Origin: Brevibacillus antibioticus | Lineage (GTDB): Bacteria; Bacillota; Bacilli; Brevibacillales; Brevibacillaceae | Direction: 5' to 3' | Assembly: GCF_005217615.1 (NCBI RefSeq) | Contig: NZ_SZNK01000001.1 | Location: forward strand, 4,393,501 to 4,457,500 | Length of the DNA stretch: 64,000 bases | Part shown: positions 53,404-63,496 of the stretch, in pieces | How the letters are laid out: each line of letters starts with the position of its first letter | Numbering within the stretch: the stretch's first letter is position 1 | Program-made: the position numbers and the translations under genes | The notes under the pieces: model-generated | What the model saw: only the letters and a program-made list of their open reading frames with translations | Database searches by the model: none | Told to the model about the DNA's origin: nothing

Positions 53404-53447
53404 AAAACCCGCCAAGGCTTTAACGCCCGAGCGGGTTTGCTTTTTTT
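53404..53447. terminator. Bidirectional terminator
   Basis: AAACCCGC/GCGGGTTT hairpin with a structured loop, then GCTTTTTTT, between converging genes. Confidence 0.8.
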
Positions 53448-53461
53448 CATTATTCCATCGA

Positions 53462-54976
53462 CTAAACCAACGCTAGTTTTTTCTCCAACATGGTGCCTTC
53501 CTGCGCGTAACGTACGTGCCAGGAGAATGCCTTTTCCAGTACATGGGGGGTGTGTCCGCCGCGTGTGAGTGCTTCCTCGTAGTACGCCATCAATTGATCG
53601 CGGTACATCGGATGCGCACAGTTCTCGATAATTTTGATGGCTCTCTGACGCGGAGCCAAGCCCCTCAGGTCAGCCAAGCCTTGCTCAGTGACGATAATAT
53701 CTACATCGTGCTCGGTATGATCCACATGGGAGGCAAACGGAACGATGCTCGAAATGTTTCCACCTTTGGCAATTGACTTGGTTACGAAGATGCCCAGACG
53801 TGCGTTGCGAGCAAAATCACCAGAACCGCCAATACCGTTCATCATTCTCGTACCCGATACATTGGTCGAGTTGACGTTGCCGTAGATGTCCGCTTCAATC
53901 GCGGTATTGATCGCAATCAAACCGAGGCGGCGAATCAGCTCCGGATGGTTCGTGATTTCTTGCGGACGCAACAGCAGCTTGTCACGGTACTGGGCGAAAT
54001 TTTCGGTGACATGCTTCATCTTTTCGGCCGTCAGCGTGATCGAACAGCCTGAGGCAAACGAAATTTTCCCTGCATCAAGCAAATCAAACACCGCATCCTG
54101 CAACACTTCCGAGAAGACCGTCAGATCCGTGAATTCCGAATCCAAAAATCCGTTGAAAACCGCATTCGCTACCGATCCGATTCCCGATTGCAATGGCGCG
54201 AGATTGTTCGGCAAGCGTCCCGCTTTTACCTCCTGACGCAAAAACTCGATCAGATGTGCCGCAATCTGCGCCGTTTCTTCGTCCGGCTCCACAATCGTCG
54301 AAGGAGAATCCAACTGATTCGTCAGGACAATCCCTTTTACTTTATCCGGATCGACGGGAATCCCTGCTGTGCCCATCCGTTGATCCACAGACGTGAGCGG
54401 AATCGGTTCACGCTCTCCTTGTTTCGCTGGTGTATAAATATCATGGATGCCTTCCAACTCCACCGATTGAGCCATATTCAACTCAATGATGACATGCTTG
54501 GCATTTTCCACGAAAATATTGGAGTTCCCCACGGACGTAGCCGGAATGATCATACCCTCTTCTGTAATTGCAACCGCTTCCACAATTGCGAAATCGATAG
54601 CGTCTATCGCTCCCTGGCGAATCGCTTCCGCTGTATGCGATAGATGCTGGTCAACGAACATCATGCTGCCATCGTTGATTTTTTTGCGCATGACCGGATC
54701 TGCTTGAAAAGGCAATCGCTTGTTGATGATCCCCGCTTCCGCCATCACGGCATCCACATCAGAGCCAAGTGAAGCTCCTGTATATACGTTTACGCCAAAA
54801 GGCTTGTTCTCTTTTTTCGCCAACTCAGCCAATGCGAGCGGCACGACCTTGGCATCACCAGCACGCGTGAAACCACTTAACCCGATCGTCATGCCATCCT
54901 CAATCCATCCTGCTGCTACCTCAGCCGTCACGATTTTATCTGCCAGTCGTTTATCGCGTAAGCGTTCCCACATCAT
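53462..54976 (-). CDS. Acetyl-CoA hydrolase/succinyl-CoA:acetate CoA-transferase
   Basis: A 504-residue class I-like CoA-transferase. Markers: GMTIGLSGFTRAGDAKVVP near residue 30, ADIYGNVNSTNVSGTRMMNG, IGGSGDFARNA near residue 385, and VTEQGLADLRGLAPRQRA. The catalytic glutamate is expected in VFSEVLQDAVFDLLDAG near residue 290. It moves CoA between acetate and succinate or hydrolyses acetyl-CoA. The start at 54976 follows GGGAGG. It lies downstream of a LytTR regulator on the same strand. Confidence 0.92.
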   Translation of the reverse strand: MMWERLRDKRLADKIVTAEVAAGWIEDGMTIGLSGFTRAGDAKVVPLALAELAKKENKPFGVNVYTGASLGSDVDAVMAEAGIINKRLPFQADPVMRKKINDGSMMFVDQHLSHTAEAIRQGAIDAIDFAIVEAVAITEEGMIIPATSVGNSNIFVENAKHVIIELNMAQSVELEGIHDIYTPAKQGEREPIPLTSVDQRMGTAGIPVDPDKVKGIVLTNQLDSPSTIVEPDEETAQIAAHLIEFLRQEVKAGRLPNNLAPLQSGIGSVANAVFNGFLDSEFTDLTVFSEVLQDAVFDLLDAGKISFASGCSITLTAEKMKHVTENFAQYRDKLLLRPQEITNHPELIRRLGLIAINTAIEADIYGNVNSTNVSGTRMMNGIGGSGDFARNARLGIFVTKSIAKGGNISSIVPFASHVDHTEHDVDIIVTEQGLADLRGLAPRQRAIKIIENCAHPMYRDQLMAYYEEALTRGGHTPHVLEKAFSWHVRYAQEGTMLEKKLALV

Positions 54977-55115
54977 TGTGACCTCCCATGCCATCTTTGT
55001 TGCCTTTTACACTAGCACATGACTTCTGAGCGGGCACTCGATTTTCAACAAAACAGAATAATTATGCGGCTATCAAGAAAAAACGCCAGCGAACCATTCT
55101 CATTTGTCAGACATT

Positions 55116-55787
55116 TCAGAAGCCTAGCATTTGCCGAAACGAGCTGGCGTACGACTGGCTCACGGGAACTCTCGTCTTTTGCTTATCCTTCATCTCCAAT
55201 AAAAACGTCGAATGGAAATGAGGGTGAATAAAGCCGATCGATTCCATATTCACGAAATACGACCGATGACAGCGCACAAATCGATCTTGCGGGAGCAAGT
55301 ACTCGAGTTCAGCCATGTTGTATTTGTTCATATATGATCCACTAGCCGTATGCAAAAGCGTTTTTCCTTCATGAGAGCTGATATAGACGATCTCTGTTAA
55401 CGGAATGGGCAGCCATCCATCCTCCCCTTTTCCGACCAAAAACGATAGACGCGACCCCGGATTTGTGAGCGGAACGTTTTGAGGCGGATAGATGGCGGTA
55501 ATACAGCCCATGACCTGACCATTTCTCACTAATGGAAGCGAGAGTCCGTAGTATGGCACGCCAAAAATACGACTCTCCACCTGATGCCCCACTTTTCCCA
55601 TTTCCATGAGCGCTTGATGTGTAGCCGAGCCTATGGGAACGAGATCCCCTGGCGTAATTTTCAAATCAATATTGGAACTCGGTTGATAGTACAAGTATTG
55701 TGAGCCGTCCGAGATCGCAATCGATACCCCGTCTGGCACGACTTCTCCAATCATTTGCAGCACCTCTGGAACCAATCTGTCCTCCAT
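55116..55787 (-). CDS. LytTR-type DNA-binding regulator with a sensory N-terminus
   Basis: A 223-residue protein. Residues 1-115 form a PAS/GAF-like domain without an aspartate receiver ([20 protein letters not shown], then [20 protein letters not shown]). Residues 125-223 are a LytTR DNA-binding domain: [20 protein letters not shown], then [20 protein letters not shown]. This is a one-component form. The start at 55787 has AGGAGGAAT upstream. It is 139 bases upstream of the CoA-transferase gene and divergent from the sigma-54 activator. Confidence 0.87.
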   Translation of the reverse strand: MEDRLVPEVLQMIGEVVPDGVSIAISDGSQYLYYQPSSNIDLKITPGDLVPIGSATHQALMEMGKVGHQVESRIFGVPYYGLSLPLVRNGQVMGCITAIYPPQNVPLTNPGSRLSFLVGKGEDGWLPIPLTEIVYISSHEGKTLLHTASGSYMNKYNMAELEYLLPQDRFVRCHRSYFVNMESIGFIHPHFHSTFLLEMKDKQKTRVPVSQSYASSFRQMLGF

Positions 55788-55974
55788 GCTGATTCCTCCT
55801 GCTCCTTTTCTAGCTTGTCTAGCTTTTCTACTTCTATTAAACCACATTTCCACGCCCGCAAATCAATCCTTGTCTTTCCTCTCTATACAAGCGAATCCAT
55901 CCGATGACACCCAGGCATTGTGCTATCATGAGATTACAAAACATTCACGATTGTTTGAGCAAAGGCGGTGCAGC

Positions 55975-57999
55975 ATGGACCACACCATTGTCTTGATTGC
56001 AAAAGGAACGGACACTCTCGGATTTTTGTTGAAAGAACTGCGGGCTTATTTCGAGCCGTATTGCAAAGTTATCGGTTATGCCAGCCATGAGCACATTCCC
56101 GATTTGAGAGGAGTCGATCATGTCTTTATCACAACCAAATCCCCGGAGCTGTACACAATTGCCCGTCAAGCTGTCGCTGACTCCGTACCCATCACGGTTT
56201 TAAACCGTTTTTTCGAGCTACGCAAAATGAAAGCGCTCATGCAGATCCCCCCGGGGACGACCGTCCCAGTCATGAACAATTCGCCAGTTTCCGCACAAGA
56301 GGTCATCCAAAATCTATTAGAGGCGAACGTCGATCATTTGAAGTACGTTCCCTTTCACCCTGGCTGTACATTTGATGATCTCGAATTTCAATACGCCATC
56401 ATTATGAGCGTTCCTGACGTACCTCTTCCTCCTCACGTGGAGGTAATCGATCTTGGTTTTCGCAAAATCAGCATTCATGACCTGATTGATACTGGTCGCA
56501 AAGTAGGCGTGCCCAGTGAATGGGAGCGCGAGTACTTGTCTGCCTTCATTGTAGAAATGTCTGAGCTCGCGAAAATGCTCGGCACCTCCTACGCAGAAGT
56601 ACAGAAACTCAACAGCCAGCTACAATCTACCTTTCAGGCAGTCAAAGACCCCGTGATCGCTTGCAACGAACAAGGTTTCATCACGTTTATAAACGACGTC
56701 GCCGTTGAACTATTTTGTCCACAGGTATCCTCTATTGTTGGACAACCGTACACGGTGTTGAAGGAGCACAGCTTGCTGCGGCCCTTTTTTGAGCAAGAAG
56801 ATCAGGAGGACGCCCTCGTATCCATTGATCACAAACAATTTATCGTCAGCAGTCAAAGCATCCGCCGCAGTCATGAGCATTTAGGCTTCGTTTGTACGCT
56901 AAAAGACGTAACCGAAATCCAACGCTTGCGAACCACGCTTACGTTGCGCGGTCATACAGCCACCTACTCCTTTTCCGATATAAAAGGACAAAGCCAACCG
57001 CTGCTCCAAGTCATCGAGCTAGGGAAAAAGATGGCAAAAAATAATCAAACGATCCTGCTTACAGGCGAAAACGGAACGGGAAAAGAGCTGTTCGCCCATG
57101 CCATTCATCAGCACTCGCTACGCAAAAACGGACCCTTTGTCGCCATCAACTGTGCCTCCTTGCCGGAAAACCTACTAGAGAGCGAGCTGTTCGGCTACGA
57201 AGACGGTGCCTTTACAGGAGCACGAAAAGGCGGAAAGCCCGGCCTATTTGAGCAAGCGGACGGTGGAACGATTTTCCTCGATGAGGTGGGCGACATCTCT
57301 GGAGCCATTCAGGTCAAGCTGCTTCGCGTGCTGCAAGAAAAGCAGGTCATCCGCGTAGGCGGTACGGGCATTCTTTCTGTGGATTGTCGCATCATCGCTG
57401 CTACCAATCGAGATTTAGAAGACGCTGTTTCCCAAGGAAGCTTTCGCGAGGACCTGTTCTATCGTTTGGCTGTCCTGCCGATCCAGATTCCCGCCTTGCG
57501 CGAGCGAATCAGCGATATTCCCCTTCTCATCGATGAGCATCTGGAACAGCAAAGCATTCGTAAAGCATGGTCGCCAGAAGTAATGGAGCTATTCTATCGC
57601 CATGACTGGCGGGGCAACATTCGCGAACTGAAAAATATCGTCGACTATGCCATTACGGTAAGCGAGCATCCTGTCATCGGTATTCAGGATCTCCCCAAAC
57701 GATTGACGGATAGCCTGTTTCAAAAGCAACAGACAGCTACTATCCCCCATTTGGACGACAACCGCGACCTAGATATCTTGTATTGCTTGCATCAATATTA
57801 CGTATCCAACAAATCAGTCGGGCGTTATCAATTGGCGCACTCCCCTGAGCTACAATCCGTAGGCTGGACAGAGAGCGCACTGCGTCATAGGCTGAAACTA
57901 TTAGAGCAGCAAGGTTTGGTTCGCTCAGGAACAACCCGACAAGGAACCTCCATCACCCCCGCGGGTATCGAATTGTTGCGAAAACACGGGCGGATTTAG
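55975..57999 (+). CDS. Sigma-54-dependent transcriptional activator
   Basis: A 674-residue enhancer-binding protein. Order: N-terminal PrpR-like sensor (about 1-190), PAS (about 210-310), AAA+ domain (about 335-570) with Walker [15 protein letters not shown] loop, Walker [11 protein letters not shown], and R-finger region [17 protein letters not shown]. The C-terminus is unusual: not a Fis-type helix but a winged-helix-like block ([33 protein letters not shown]). The start at 55975 follows AAAGGCGG. A perfect -24/-12 promoter lies directly downstream, so its target is the next operon. Confidence 0.92.
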   Translation: MDHTIVLIAKGTDTLGFLLKELRAYFEPYCKVIGYASHEHIPDLRGVDHVFITTKSPELYTIARQAVADSVPITVLNRFFELRKMKALMQIPPGTTVPVMNNSPVSAQEVIQNLLEANVDHLKYVPFHPGCTFDDLEFQYAIIMSVPDVPLPPHVEVIDLGFRKISIHDLIDTGRKVGVPSEWEREYLSAFIVEMSELAKMLGTSYAEVQKLNSQLQSTFQAVKDPVIACNEQGFITFINDVAVELFCPQVSSIVGQPYTVLKEHSLLRPFFEQEDQEDALVSIDHKQFIVSSQSIRRSHEHLGFVCTLKDVTEIQRLRTTLTLRGHTATYSFSDIKGQSQPLLQVIELGKKMAKNNQTILLTGENGTGKELFAHAIHQHSLRKNGPFVAINCASLPENLLESELFGYEDGAFTGARKGGKPGLFEQADGGTIFLDEVGDISGAIQVKLLRVLQEKQVIRVGGTGILSVDCRIIAATNRDLEDAVSQGSFREDLFYRLAVLPIQIPALRERISDIPLLIDEHLEQQSIRKAWSPEVMELFYRHDWRGNIRELKNIVDYAITVSEHPVIGIQDLPKRLTDSLFQKQQTATIPHLDDNRDLDILYCLHQYYVSNKSVGRYQLAHSPELQSVGWTESALRHRLKLLEQQGLVRSGTTRQGTSITPAGIELLRKHGRI

Positions 58000-58024
58000 A
58001 TTCCGCCCAGTGAATAATAGGATG

Positions 58025-58048
58025 TATTAGGCTGCATAAAACCTAATA
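58025..58048. promoter_or_regulatory. Candidate upstream activating site
   Basis: TATTAGG (58025-58031) and CCTAATA (58042-58048), perfect 7-bp arms with a 10-base spacer, centred about 120 bases before the predicted sigma-54 start site, a usual enhancer distance. Confidence 0.55.
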
Positions 58049-58130
58049 AACATTCCTAAAGTTCGTTTTCTTCCCTTACCTTTCCTTTGAAAATCCACTA
58101 AAAACGCTTATATTCGGTAAATTTCGACAC

Positions 58131-58146
58131 TTGGCACGACCCTTGC
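58131..58146 (+). promoter_or_regulatory. Sigma-54 promoter
   Basis: TTGGCACGACCCTTGC: GG and GC dinucleotides separated by 10 bases, matching the -24/-12 consensus TGGCAC-N5-TTGC exactly. Transcription should start near 58158, 20 bases before the YfcC-like gene. Confidence 0.92.
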
Positions 58147-58178
58147 TTGTCATAAACAAAAAAAAGCGAGGTGACCTC

Positions 58179-59588
58179 ATGTCTACACATCCATTGAAAC
58201 CTGCAAAGAAACGTTTTTCTGTGCCGCATACCTATGCCATCCTCTTTATCATCATCATTTTGGCAGCTCTGGCTTCCTACGTGCTCCCGGCTGGTGAGTT
58301 CGATCGCGTCAAGGACGCTGCCTCAGGCAAAACCATCGTCGTCAACGGCAGCTACCATCCTGTAGAAAGTAATCCGGTCTCGTTCTTTGACATGTTCAAA
58401 GCGATTCCAGAAGGGATGCAAAAAGGCGCGCAAATCATTTTCTACATCTTTATTGTAAGCGGTGTATTCGGAATCATCCGCCAGACCGGAGCGATTGAAG
58501 CCGGGATCAATAAAGGCGTCCGACACTTAGAAGGTCGGGAAAAGCTGCTCATTCCTGCTTCCATGTTCCTCTTCTCCATCGGTGGCTTCACCATGGGAAT
58601 GGCAGAAGAAAGTATCATCTTCGTTCCAATCGGTATCGCGCTGGCTCGTGCAATGGGCTTCGATGCCGTAACAGGTACGGCCATGATCACCATGGGAGCA
58701 GCAGCAGGCTTCATGGGCGGGATGATCAATCCATTTACGGTTGGGGTGGCGCAGTCGCTCGCGCAATTGCCGCTCTTCTCTGGTCTTACCTTCCGTGCTG
58801 TTGTGTATGTCTTCGTTCTCGCTTTTGCCATCTGGTACGTCATGCGCTATGCGTATCGTGTCAAAGCAGATCCGACCAAGAGTGTGCTTTATGGCGTAGA
58901 GAATCACGCTAGTCAAGAACAGGCAACAGTAGACATCCCAGATTTGAATGCACGCCACAAGCTCGTGTTCTTGGTAATGGTCTGTGGCCTCGCCTTCAAC
59001 GTATACGGTGTATTCCAGTACGAATGGTTCCTGACAGAGCTTACCGCTTCCTTCCTGATCATGGGCCTAGTTGCTGGTCTCGTCGGAGGTTTGTCGGTCA
59101 ATACGCTGTTTGATTCCTTCGTCGCTGGTGCGAGAGCCGTTACATTTGGCGCGCTGATCGTCGGTTTTGCCCGCGCGATCACGGTCGTCTTGGAAGATGG
59201 AAAAATTATCGATACGATGATTAACAGTCTGACTTCGGCGATTGGTCATTTGCCAGATGCCGTAAACGTCCTTGCTATGTTTGTGATTCAAGCCTTTCTC
59301 AATCTCTTTATCTCTTCTGGTAGTGGACAGGCAGCGACAACCATGCCGATCATGGTGCCGATTGCGGACTTGCTCGGCATCCAGCGTCAAATAGCGGTTC
59401 TTGCCTTCCAATATGGTGATGCGGTCACCAACTCCATTATCCCGACTTCTTCGGCGTTGATGGGCTATCTGGCAGTTGCAGGCATTCCGTATGAGAAATG
59501 GGTCAAATTCATATGGAAGCTCCTTCTCGGCTGGGCAATGATCGCCTCGATCGCGCTCATAGTAGCAGTAGCAATCGGCGTTTCGTAA
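58179..59588 (+). CDS. YfcC/DcuC-family membrane transporter
   Basis: A 469-residue transporter with about twelve spans. Typical segments: HTYAILFIIIILAALASYVL then PAGEFDR, GGFTMGMAEESIIFVPIGIA, and near the C-terminus SGSGQAATTMPIMVPIADLL. The family includes C4-dicarboxylate and basic amino acid or peptide carriers; substrate is unknown here. Being in one operon with an amidohydrolase and an N-acylamino-acid racemase, it may import N-acylated amino acids. Start at 58179 with GCGAGGTGA; the longer frame covers the promoter. Confidence 0.9.
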   Translation: MSTHPLKPAKKRFSVPHTYAILFIIIILAALASYVLPAGEFDRVKDAASGKTIVVNGSYHPVESNPVSFFDMFKAIPEGMQKGAQIIFYIFIVSGVFGIIRQTGAIEAGINKGVRHLEGREKLLIPASMFLFSIGGFTMGMAEESIIFVPIGIALARAMGFDAVTGTAMITMGAAAGFMGGMINPFTVGVAQSLAQLPLFSGLTFRAVVYVFVLAFAIWYVMRYAYRVKADPTKSVLYGVENHASQEQATVDIPDLNARHKLVFLVMVCGLAFNVYGVFQYEWFLTELTASFLIMGLVAGLVGGLSVNTLFDSFVAGARAVTFGALIVGFARAITVVLEDGKIIDTMINSLTSAIGHLPDAVNVLAMFVIQAFLNLFISSGSGQAATTMPIMVPIADLLGIQRQIAVLAFQYGDAVTNSIIPTSSALMGYLAVAGIPYEKWVKFIWKLLLGWAMIASIALIVAVAIGVS

Positions 59589-59650
59589 CCAATGAGCTTT
59601 TCACCAAACATCACTTATCGACTACTCACGAACAAACCGATGGAGGAACC

Positions 59651-60784
59651 ATGCGCACAACGATCAAACAATTGCAGCCCGCCATTTTTTCTCTATACGA
59701 GCACTTACACCAGCATCCAGAGATCAGCTGGGAAGAAGTCCAGACCACCTCATTCATTGCTGATTTCTTGAAAAAACACCATTGCCGCGTCACTACCTTT
59801 GACGACGTGACGGGTGTTGTCGGCGAATGGGGCGATCTGACGCCGGGGAAATTGACTGTAGGCGTACGAGCAGACATGGACGCACTCTGGCAAGAAGTAA
59901 ACGGCGTCTTTACCGCGAACCATTCCTGCGGACACGATGCGCATATGACCATGGCATTAGGCGTCCTGATGGTATTGCAAGCAATGGACGTCCAACTCCC
60001 TGGGCGCCTGAAGCTCATTTTTCAACCAGCGGAAGAAAGCGGAAATGGCGCACTTGCGATGGTGAACAAGCAAGTAGTGGACGATATTGATTTTCTGTAC
60101 GGTGTCCACCTTCGTCCCATTCAGGAAATCCCGCGCGGCACAGCTGCTTCTGCCATCTTGCACGGGGCGGCTGGCACGATATTCGGGCACATCAAGGGCG
60201 CCGATGCTCATGGCGCACGGCCTCATCTCGGAGTCAACGCGATCGAGGTAGCCGCAGCGATTGTTGAGCAGTTAAAAGGCATTCACCTCGATCCCCTCGT
60301 CCCTTATTCCGTCAAAATGACGCAGCTTTCCGCCGGCAGCAAAAGCAGCAATATCATTCCGGGCTCGGCGCAGTTCCACTTGGACCTGCGGGCACAGACG
60401 AATGAAGTCATTCACGCCCTCTTTGCCCGTGTCGAGCACATTTTGCAGCACGTTTCCCGTCTGTATGAAGTTGAGCTGTCTTATGAGATCACCGAACGCG
60501 TCTATGCAGCGGAAGTGAACGAAGAAGCGAGACTGATCATGGCGGATGCCATTACCCAAGCCTTGGGGGCAGAGAAGCTCGAACCGCCGATCCAGACACC
60601 CGGCGCGGAAGACTTCCACTATTACACAAAAGAACGTCCACAGCTTCGGGCGACCATGCTTGGTTTAGGCTGTGACCTGACACCAGGACTTCATCATCCG
60701 CAGATGACTTTTGAAAAAGAAGCACTGCTAGATGGCATCGAGATTTTGGCAAGAACGGTACTGAAAACGTTTGAGGAGAGATGA
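59651..60784 (+). CDS. M20-family amidohydrolase (N-acyl amino acid deacylase type)
   Basis: A 377-residue metal-dependent peptidase-fold amidohydrolase. Metal ligands are seen in CGHDAHMTMAL, PAEESGNGA, VHLRP and, near the C-terminus, TPGAEDFHYY and LHHPQM. Members remove acyl groups from amino acids (hippurate, N-acetyl or N-succinyl types). The start at 59651 follows TGGAGG. Its stop overlaps the racemase gene, supporting joint action. Confidence 0.92.
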   Translation: MRTTIKQLQPAIFSLYEHLHQHPEISWEEVQTTSFIADFLKKHHCRVTTFDDVTGVVGEWGDLTPGKLTVGVRADMDALWQEVNGVFTANHSCGHDAHMTMALGVLMVLQAMDVQLPGRLKLIFQPAEESGNGALAMVNKQVVDDIDFLYGVHLRPIQEIPRGTAASAILHGAAGTIFGHIKGADAHGARPHLGVNAIEVAAAIVEQLKGIHLDPLVPYSVKMTQLSAGSKSSNIIPGSAQFHLDLRAQTNEVIHALFARVEHILQHVSRLYEVELSYEITERVYAAEVNEEARLIMADAITQALGAEKLEPPIQTPGAEDFHYYTKERPQLRATMLGLGCDLTPGLHHPQMTFEKEALLDGIEILARTVLKTFEER

Positions 60785-60786
60785 AC

Positions 60787-61935
60787 ATGAAAATCGAACG
60801 CGTGGACCTGCAACGAATCAAAATTCCGTTGAATTCCCCTTTTGAGACGAGCATGGGAGTCGAAACCCACAAGGAATGCATTCTGGTGCGTGCGTACAGC
60901 GGTGCCCATGTCGGCTTCGGTGAAAGTGTCGCGATGGACGTCCCCGTCTACAACGAGGAAGATGTCGATACGGTCTGGTACATGCTCGAAAAGTATTTGA
61001 TCCCGCAGCTGTTTTCACGGGAGATCGAGCATCCTGATGATGTATCTCGCCTCTTCTCCTGGATGCGCCGTAACCACATGGCCAAAGCCGCTTTGGAAGG
61101 TGCCGTCTGGGATTTGTACGCCAAAATGAACGGCCTCTCCCTCTCCCAAGCATTGGGCGGAACTCGTACGACGATTGACGTCGGTGTGAGTATCGGAATC
61201 GAGCCGACCATCGAAAAACTGCTGCAACGCGTAGAAGGCTTCATCCGTGATGGGTACAAAAAGATCAAAGTGAAAATCAAACCGGGCTTTGATGTCGAGC
61301 CAATGCGAGCAATCCGCCACACATTTGGACCAGATGTTCCACTGATGGCGGACGCAAACTCTGCGTACACGCTGGCAGACATGGAGATGCTGAAGGCTTT
61401 GGATGGCTTCGGTTTGATCATGATTGAACAACCATTGGCCCATGACGACATCATTGATCATGCGACCTTGCAAAGGGAACTACAAACGCCGATCTGCCTC
61501 GACGAAAGTATCCATACGGTGGAAGATGCCCGCAAAGCAATCGAGCTCGGCAGTTGCCGGATTATCAACATCAAGATCGGTCGCGTAGGCGGTCTGACCG
61601 ATGCTAAGAAGATTCATGACCTGTGTGCGACACGCAGCGTACCAGTATGGTGCGGAGGAATGTTGGAGGCAGGGATTGGACGGGCGCACAACATCGCGAT
61701 GGCCTCGCTAAGCAATTTCACGATTGCCGGTGATACATCCCCTTCGCATCGCTACTTTGCGGAAGATATCGTGACACCTGTCATCGATTTTGCAGCACCT
61801 GGTCTGCTGGCTGTACCGGCAACGCCAGGGATCGGGTTTGACATCAATGAGTCTGCCATTCGCAATGCCCTGATCGAGCATAAAAGCTACTATGCGAATC
61901 GGGAGTCTACTACAACTGTTATTTCAACCTGGTAG
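60787..61935 (+). CDS. N-acylamino-acid racemase / o-succinylbenzoate-synthase-like enolase
   Basis: A 382-residue enolase-superfamily enzyme of the MenC/NSAR subgroup. Catalytic residues: the KVKIK pair lysine near residue 164, metal ligands in ADANSAY, IEQPLAHDD and CLDESI, and the second lysine in NIKIGRVGG. The MKIERVDLQRIKIPLNSPFE start is typical. NSAR enzymes interconvert N-succinyl amino acid enantiomers; the lack of other men genes and the M20 neighbour favour racemase. I prefer the ATG at 60787 (8 bases from GAGGAG) over that at 60781. Confidence 0.9.
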   Translation: MKIERVDLQRIKIPLNSPFETSMGVETHKECILVRAYSGAHVGFGESVAMDVPVYNEEDVDTVWYMLEKYLIPQLFSREIEHPDDVSRLFSWMRRNHMAKAALEGAVWDLYAKMNGLSLSQALGGTRTTIDVGVSIGIEPTIEKLLQRVEGFIRDGYKKIKVKIKPGFDVEPMRAIRHTFGPDVPLMADANSAYTLADMEMLKALDGFGLIMIEQPLAHDDIIDHATLQRELQTPICLDESIHTVEDARKAIELGSCRIINIKIGRVGGLTDAKKIHDLCATRSVPVWCGGMLEAGIGRAHNIAMASLSNFTIAGDTSPSHRYFAEDIVTPVIDFAAPGLLAVPATPGIGFDINESAIRNALIEHKSYYANRESTTTVISTW

Positions 61936-61954
61936 ACGACACTCATTCAAAGTA

Positions 61955-61995
61955 AAAAAGAACAGAGAGTGCCCCTTGGCCTCCCTGTTCTTTTT
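61955..61995. terminator. Bidirectional terminator
   Basis: AAAAAGAACAG/CTGTTCTTTTT outer arms with an inner GAG/CTC stem, between converging genes. Confidence 0.85.
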
Positions 61996-62010
61996 ATTTG
62001 TGAGATTTTA

Positions 62011-62922
62011 TTAATCCGTAATCGTCAAAAGCTTGCACAAATTTCGCTCAGCAAGAGCTCTCTTCTCCGGCGGAAACCGCTTTAAGAGATCCAACGCAGC
62101 ATACGGAAGCTTCAATGCATGAGGATCACTGTAGAGTCTTTCCCAGTATAGCGGTGAGAAAATTTCCTCGAATGCTGGCTCCTTAACCTCATCCTCTAAA
62201 GTAAACGGAGGAACATGGCGATTCAAATAGATTTGAAGACGATGGTTTACGATACCAGGCTTCACAATCTCCTCATAACCGAATCGCTCCAGATCTGTTA
62301 GCGCATGAGCATGTGTGATGTTATGAACGACCTCGCTCGCTAGATGATAGCGTACCCCGTTAATATCACGCGGCGGTATAACCAAATGTAGCTCGTCAAA
62401 CGCCCGCTCTGCCATCTCTGCAGTTGTATGGTAAGGCGCAACTTCGTCGTCTTTGACAACATCAATCGTCATGCCATGGTAATTCTCGATGCCCCAATAA
62501 CGATCTTTCCTGTCTTCTGTCGTCGCTTGAAGAATCTTGACCAGACCGTTCACCACAGTCGGAGTGATCATATCAGGTCGTTCGCGCAGTGCTTTTAATG
62601 CCAACACACCGAGTGCTAGTCCATGGCCTGAGGTCCGAAGCTGCTTCACATTTTGCTGGAGGCCATTGAGGACGTTCTCTAACAAGGAGGGGTCAGCTTG
62701 CTCGTCTTGATCTAGTGGAACAAACCATTCAGGTTTTTGCTTGCGGAAGGATTCGCATGTCCGCTCAATGCCCTCTTTTACATGTTCAGGGAGATCGTGC
62801 TCACGATCCATGAAGTACCCTGCCAATAAAGCTGCCCCATAATGACCGTCGAACCATCCTGCTACAGCTGCACGTGCCATTCCCGTAATGCCAAGCTCCA
62901 AGTAAGAATCAAGTAAACGCAT
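62011..62922 (-). CDS. Hypothetical protein (303 aa), histidine-rich helical
   Basis: A 303-residue soluble, mostly helical protein. Histidines recur in regular places: TSGHGLALG, IENYHGMTID, VVHNITHAHALTDL, and LNRHVPPF, which could bind metal, but I recognise no family with confidence. No signal peptide. The start at 62922 follows AAAGGAGG. It is monocistronic on the minus strand with convergent neighbours on both sides. Confidence 0.75.
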   Translation of the reverse strand: MRLLDSYLELGITGMARAAVAGWFDGHYGAALLAGYFMDREHDLPEHVKEGIERTCESFRKQKPEWFVPLDQDEQADPSLLENVLNGLQQNVKQLRTSGHGLALGVLALKALRERPDMITPTVVNGLVKILQATTEDRKDRYWGIENYHGMTIDVVKDDEVAPYHTTAEMAERAFDELHLVIPPRDINGVRYHLASEVVHNITHAHALTDLERFGYEEIVKPGIVNHRLQIYLNRHVPPFTLEDEVKEPAFEEIFSPLYWERLYSDPHALKLPYAALDLLKRFPPEKRALAERNLCKLLTITD

Positions 62923-63011
62923 GTAACTTCCTCCTTTTTCCATTTATGTAACCATCATATACTATACATTTTTGTTTGTAAAGTATTGTATTTTAGTTTT
63001 TTCGTACATGG

Positions 63012-63037
63012 AAAAAGGCCCCGTATATCCGGAGCCC
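63012..63037 (-). terminator. Terminator after the HesB-like gene
   Basis: GGCTCCG/CGGGGCC hairpin with a 6-base loop followed on the minus strand by TTTTTCC. Confidence 0.78.
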
Positions 63038-63065
63038 TTCCTCTGCTCGCTATCTTTTTCCTTGC

Positions 63066-63353
63066 TTAATCCAGCTTAAATTCTACTTCATCTGTCTTAG
63101 GCCGATAATCGACAATCAACCCTCTACCATTCATATACCACAACTCATCTTTTTCCATATAAAATGTGATGCCATCCTCTACTGTCGATATACCGATTTC
63201 ATTCGGCGACTCTTTGGCAATCCCCATCGAGAATGAATCCTGAACCGTACTAACGCCTCCATACCGGACAAAAAAACGAATGCTGTCTCCTTCTTTGCAT
63301 CCCCATTCTTCCCGAAACCATGCTACCGCTGCTTTAGTGATCGTCATGTTCAT
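63066..63353 (-). CDS. HesB/YneR-like protein without cluster-binding cysteines
   Basis: A 95-residue protein of the HesB/IscA-like YneR group: MTITKAAVAWFREEW, IRFFVRYGGVSTVQDSFSMG, and GLIVDYRP. The conserved C-terminal CGCG of IscA is absent; only one cysteine (in EEWGCKEGD) remains, so it is unlikely to be an FeS scaffold in the usual way. Start at 63353 with GAGGAG 10 bases upstream. Confidence 0.85.
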   Translation of the reverse strand: MNMTITKAAVAWFREEWGCKEGDSIRFFVRYGGVSTVQDSFSMGIAKESPNEIGISTVEDGITFYMEKDELWYMNGRGLIVDYRPKTDEVEFKLD

Positions 63354-63450
63354 TAGTACGCCACTCCTCTCTTCCTCTTACTCTAGTTTACCTCAATTTA
63401 GAGATATTTGAAACATAAATGTATGTTAAATGGAATTGCTCCACTATTTG

Positions 63451-63488
63451 AAAAAGAACCGATCCCTACACTGGGAAATCGGTTCTTT
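63451..63488 (-). terminator. Terminator after the histidine kinase gene
   Basis: AAAGAACCGAT/ATCGGTTCTTT hairpin, then TTCAAA; lies 9 bases beyond the kinase stop codon. Confidence 0.85.
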
Positions 63489-63496
63489 CCATCTGT

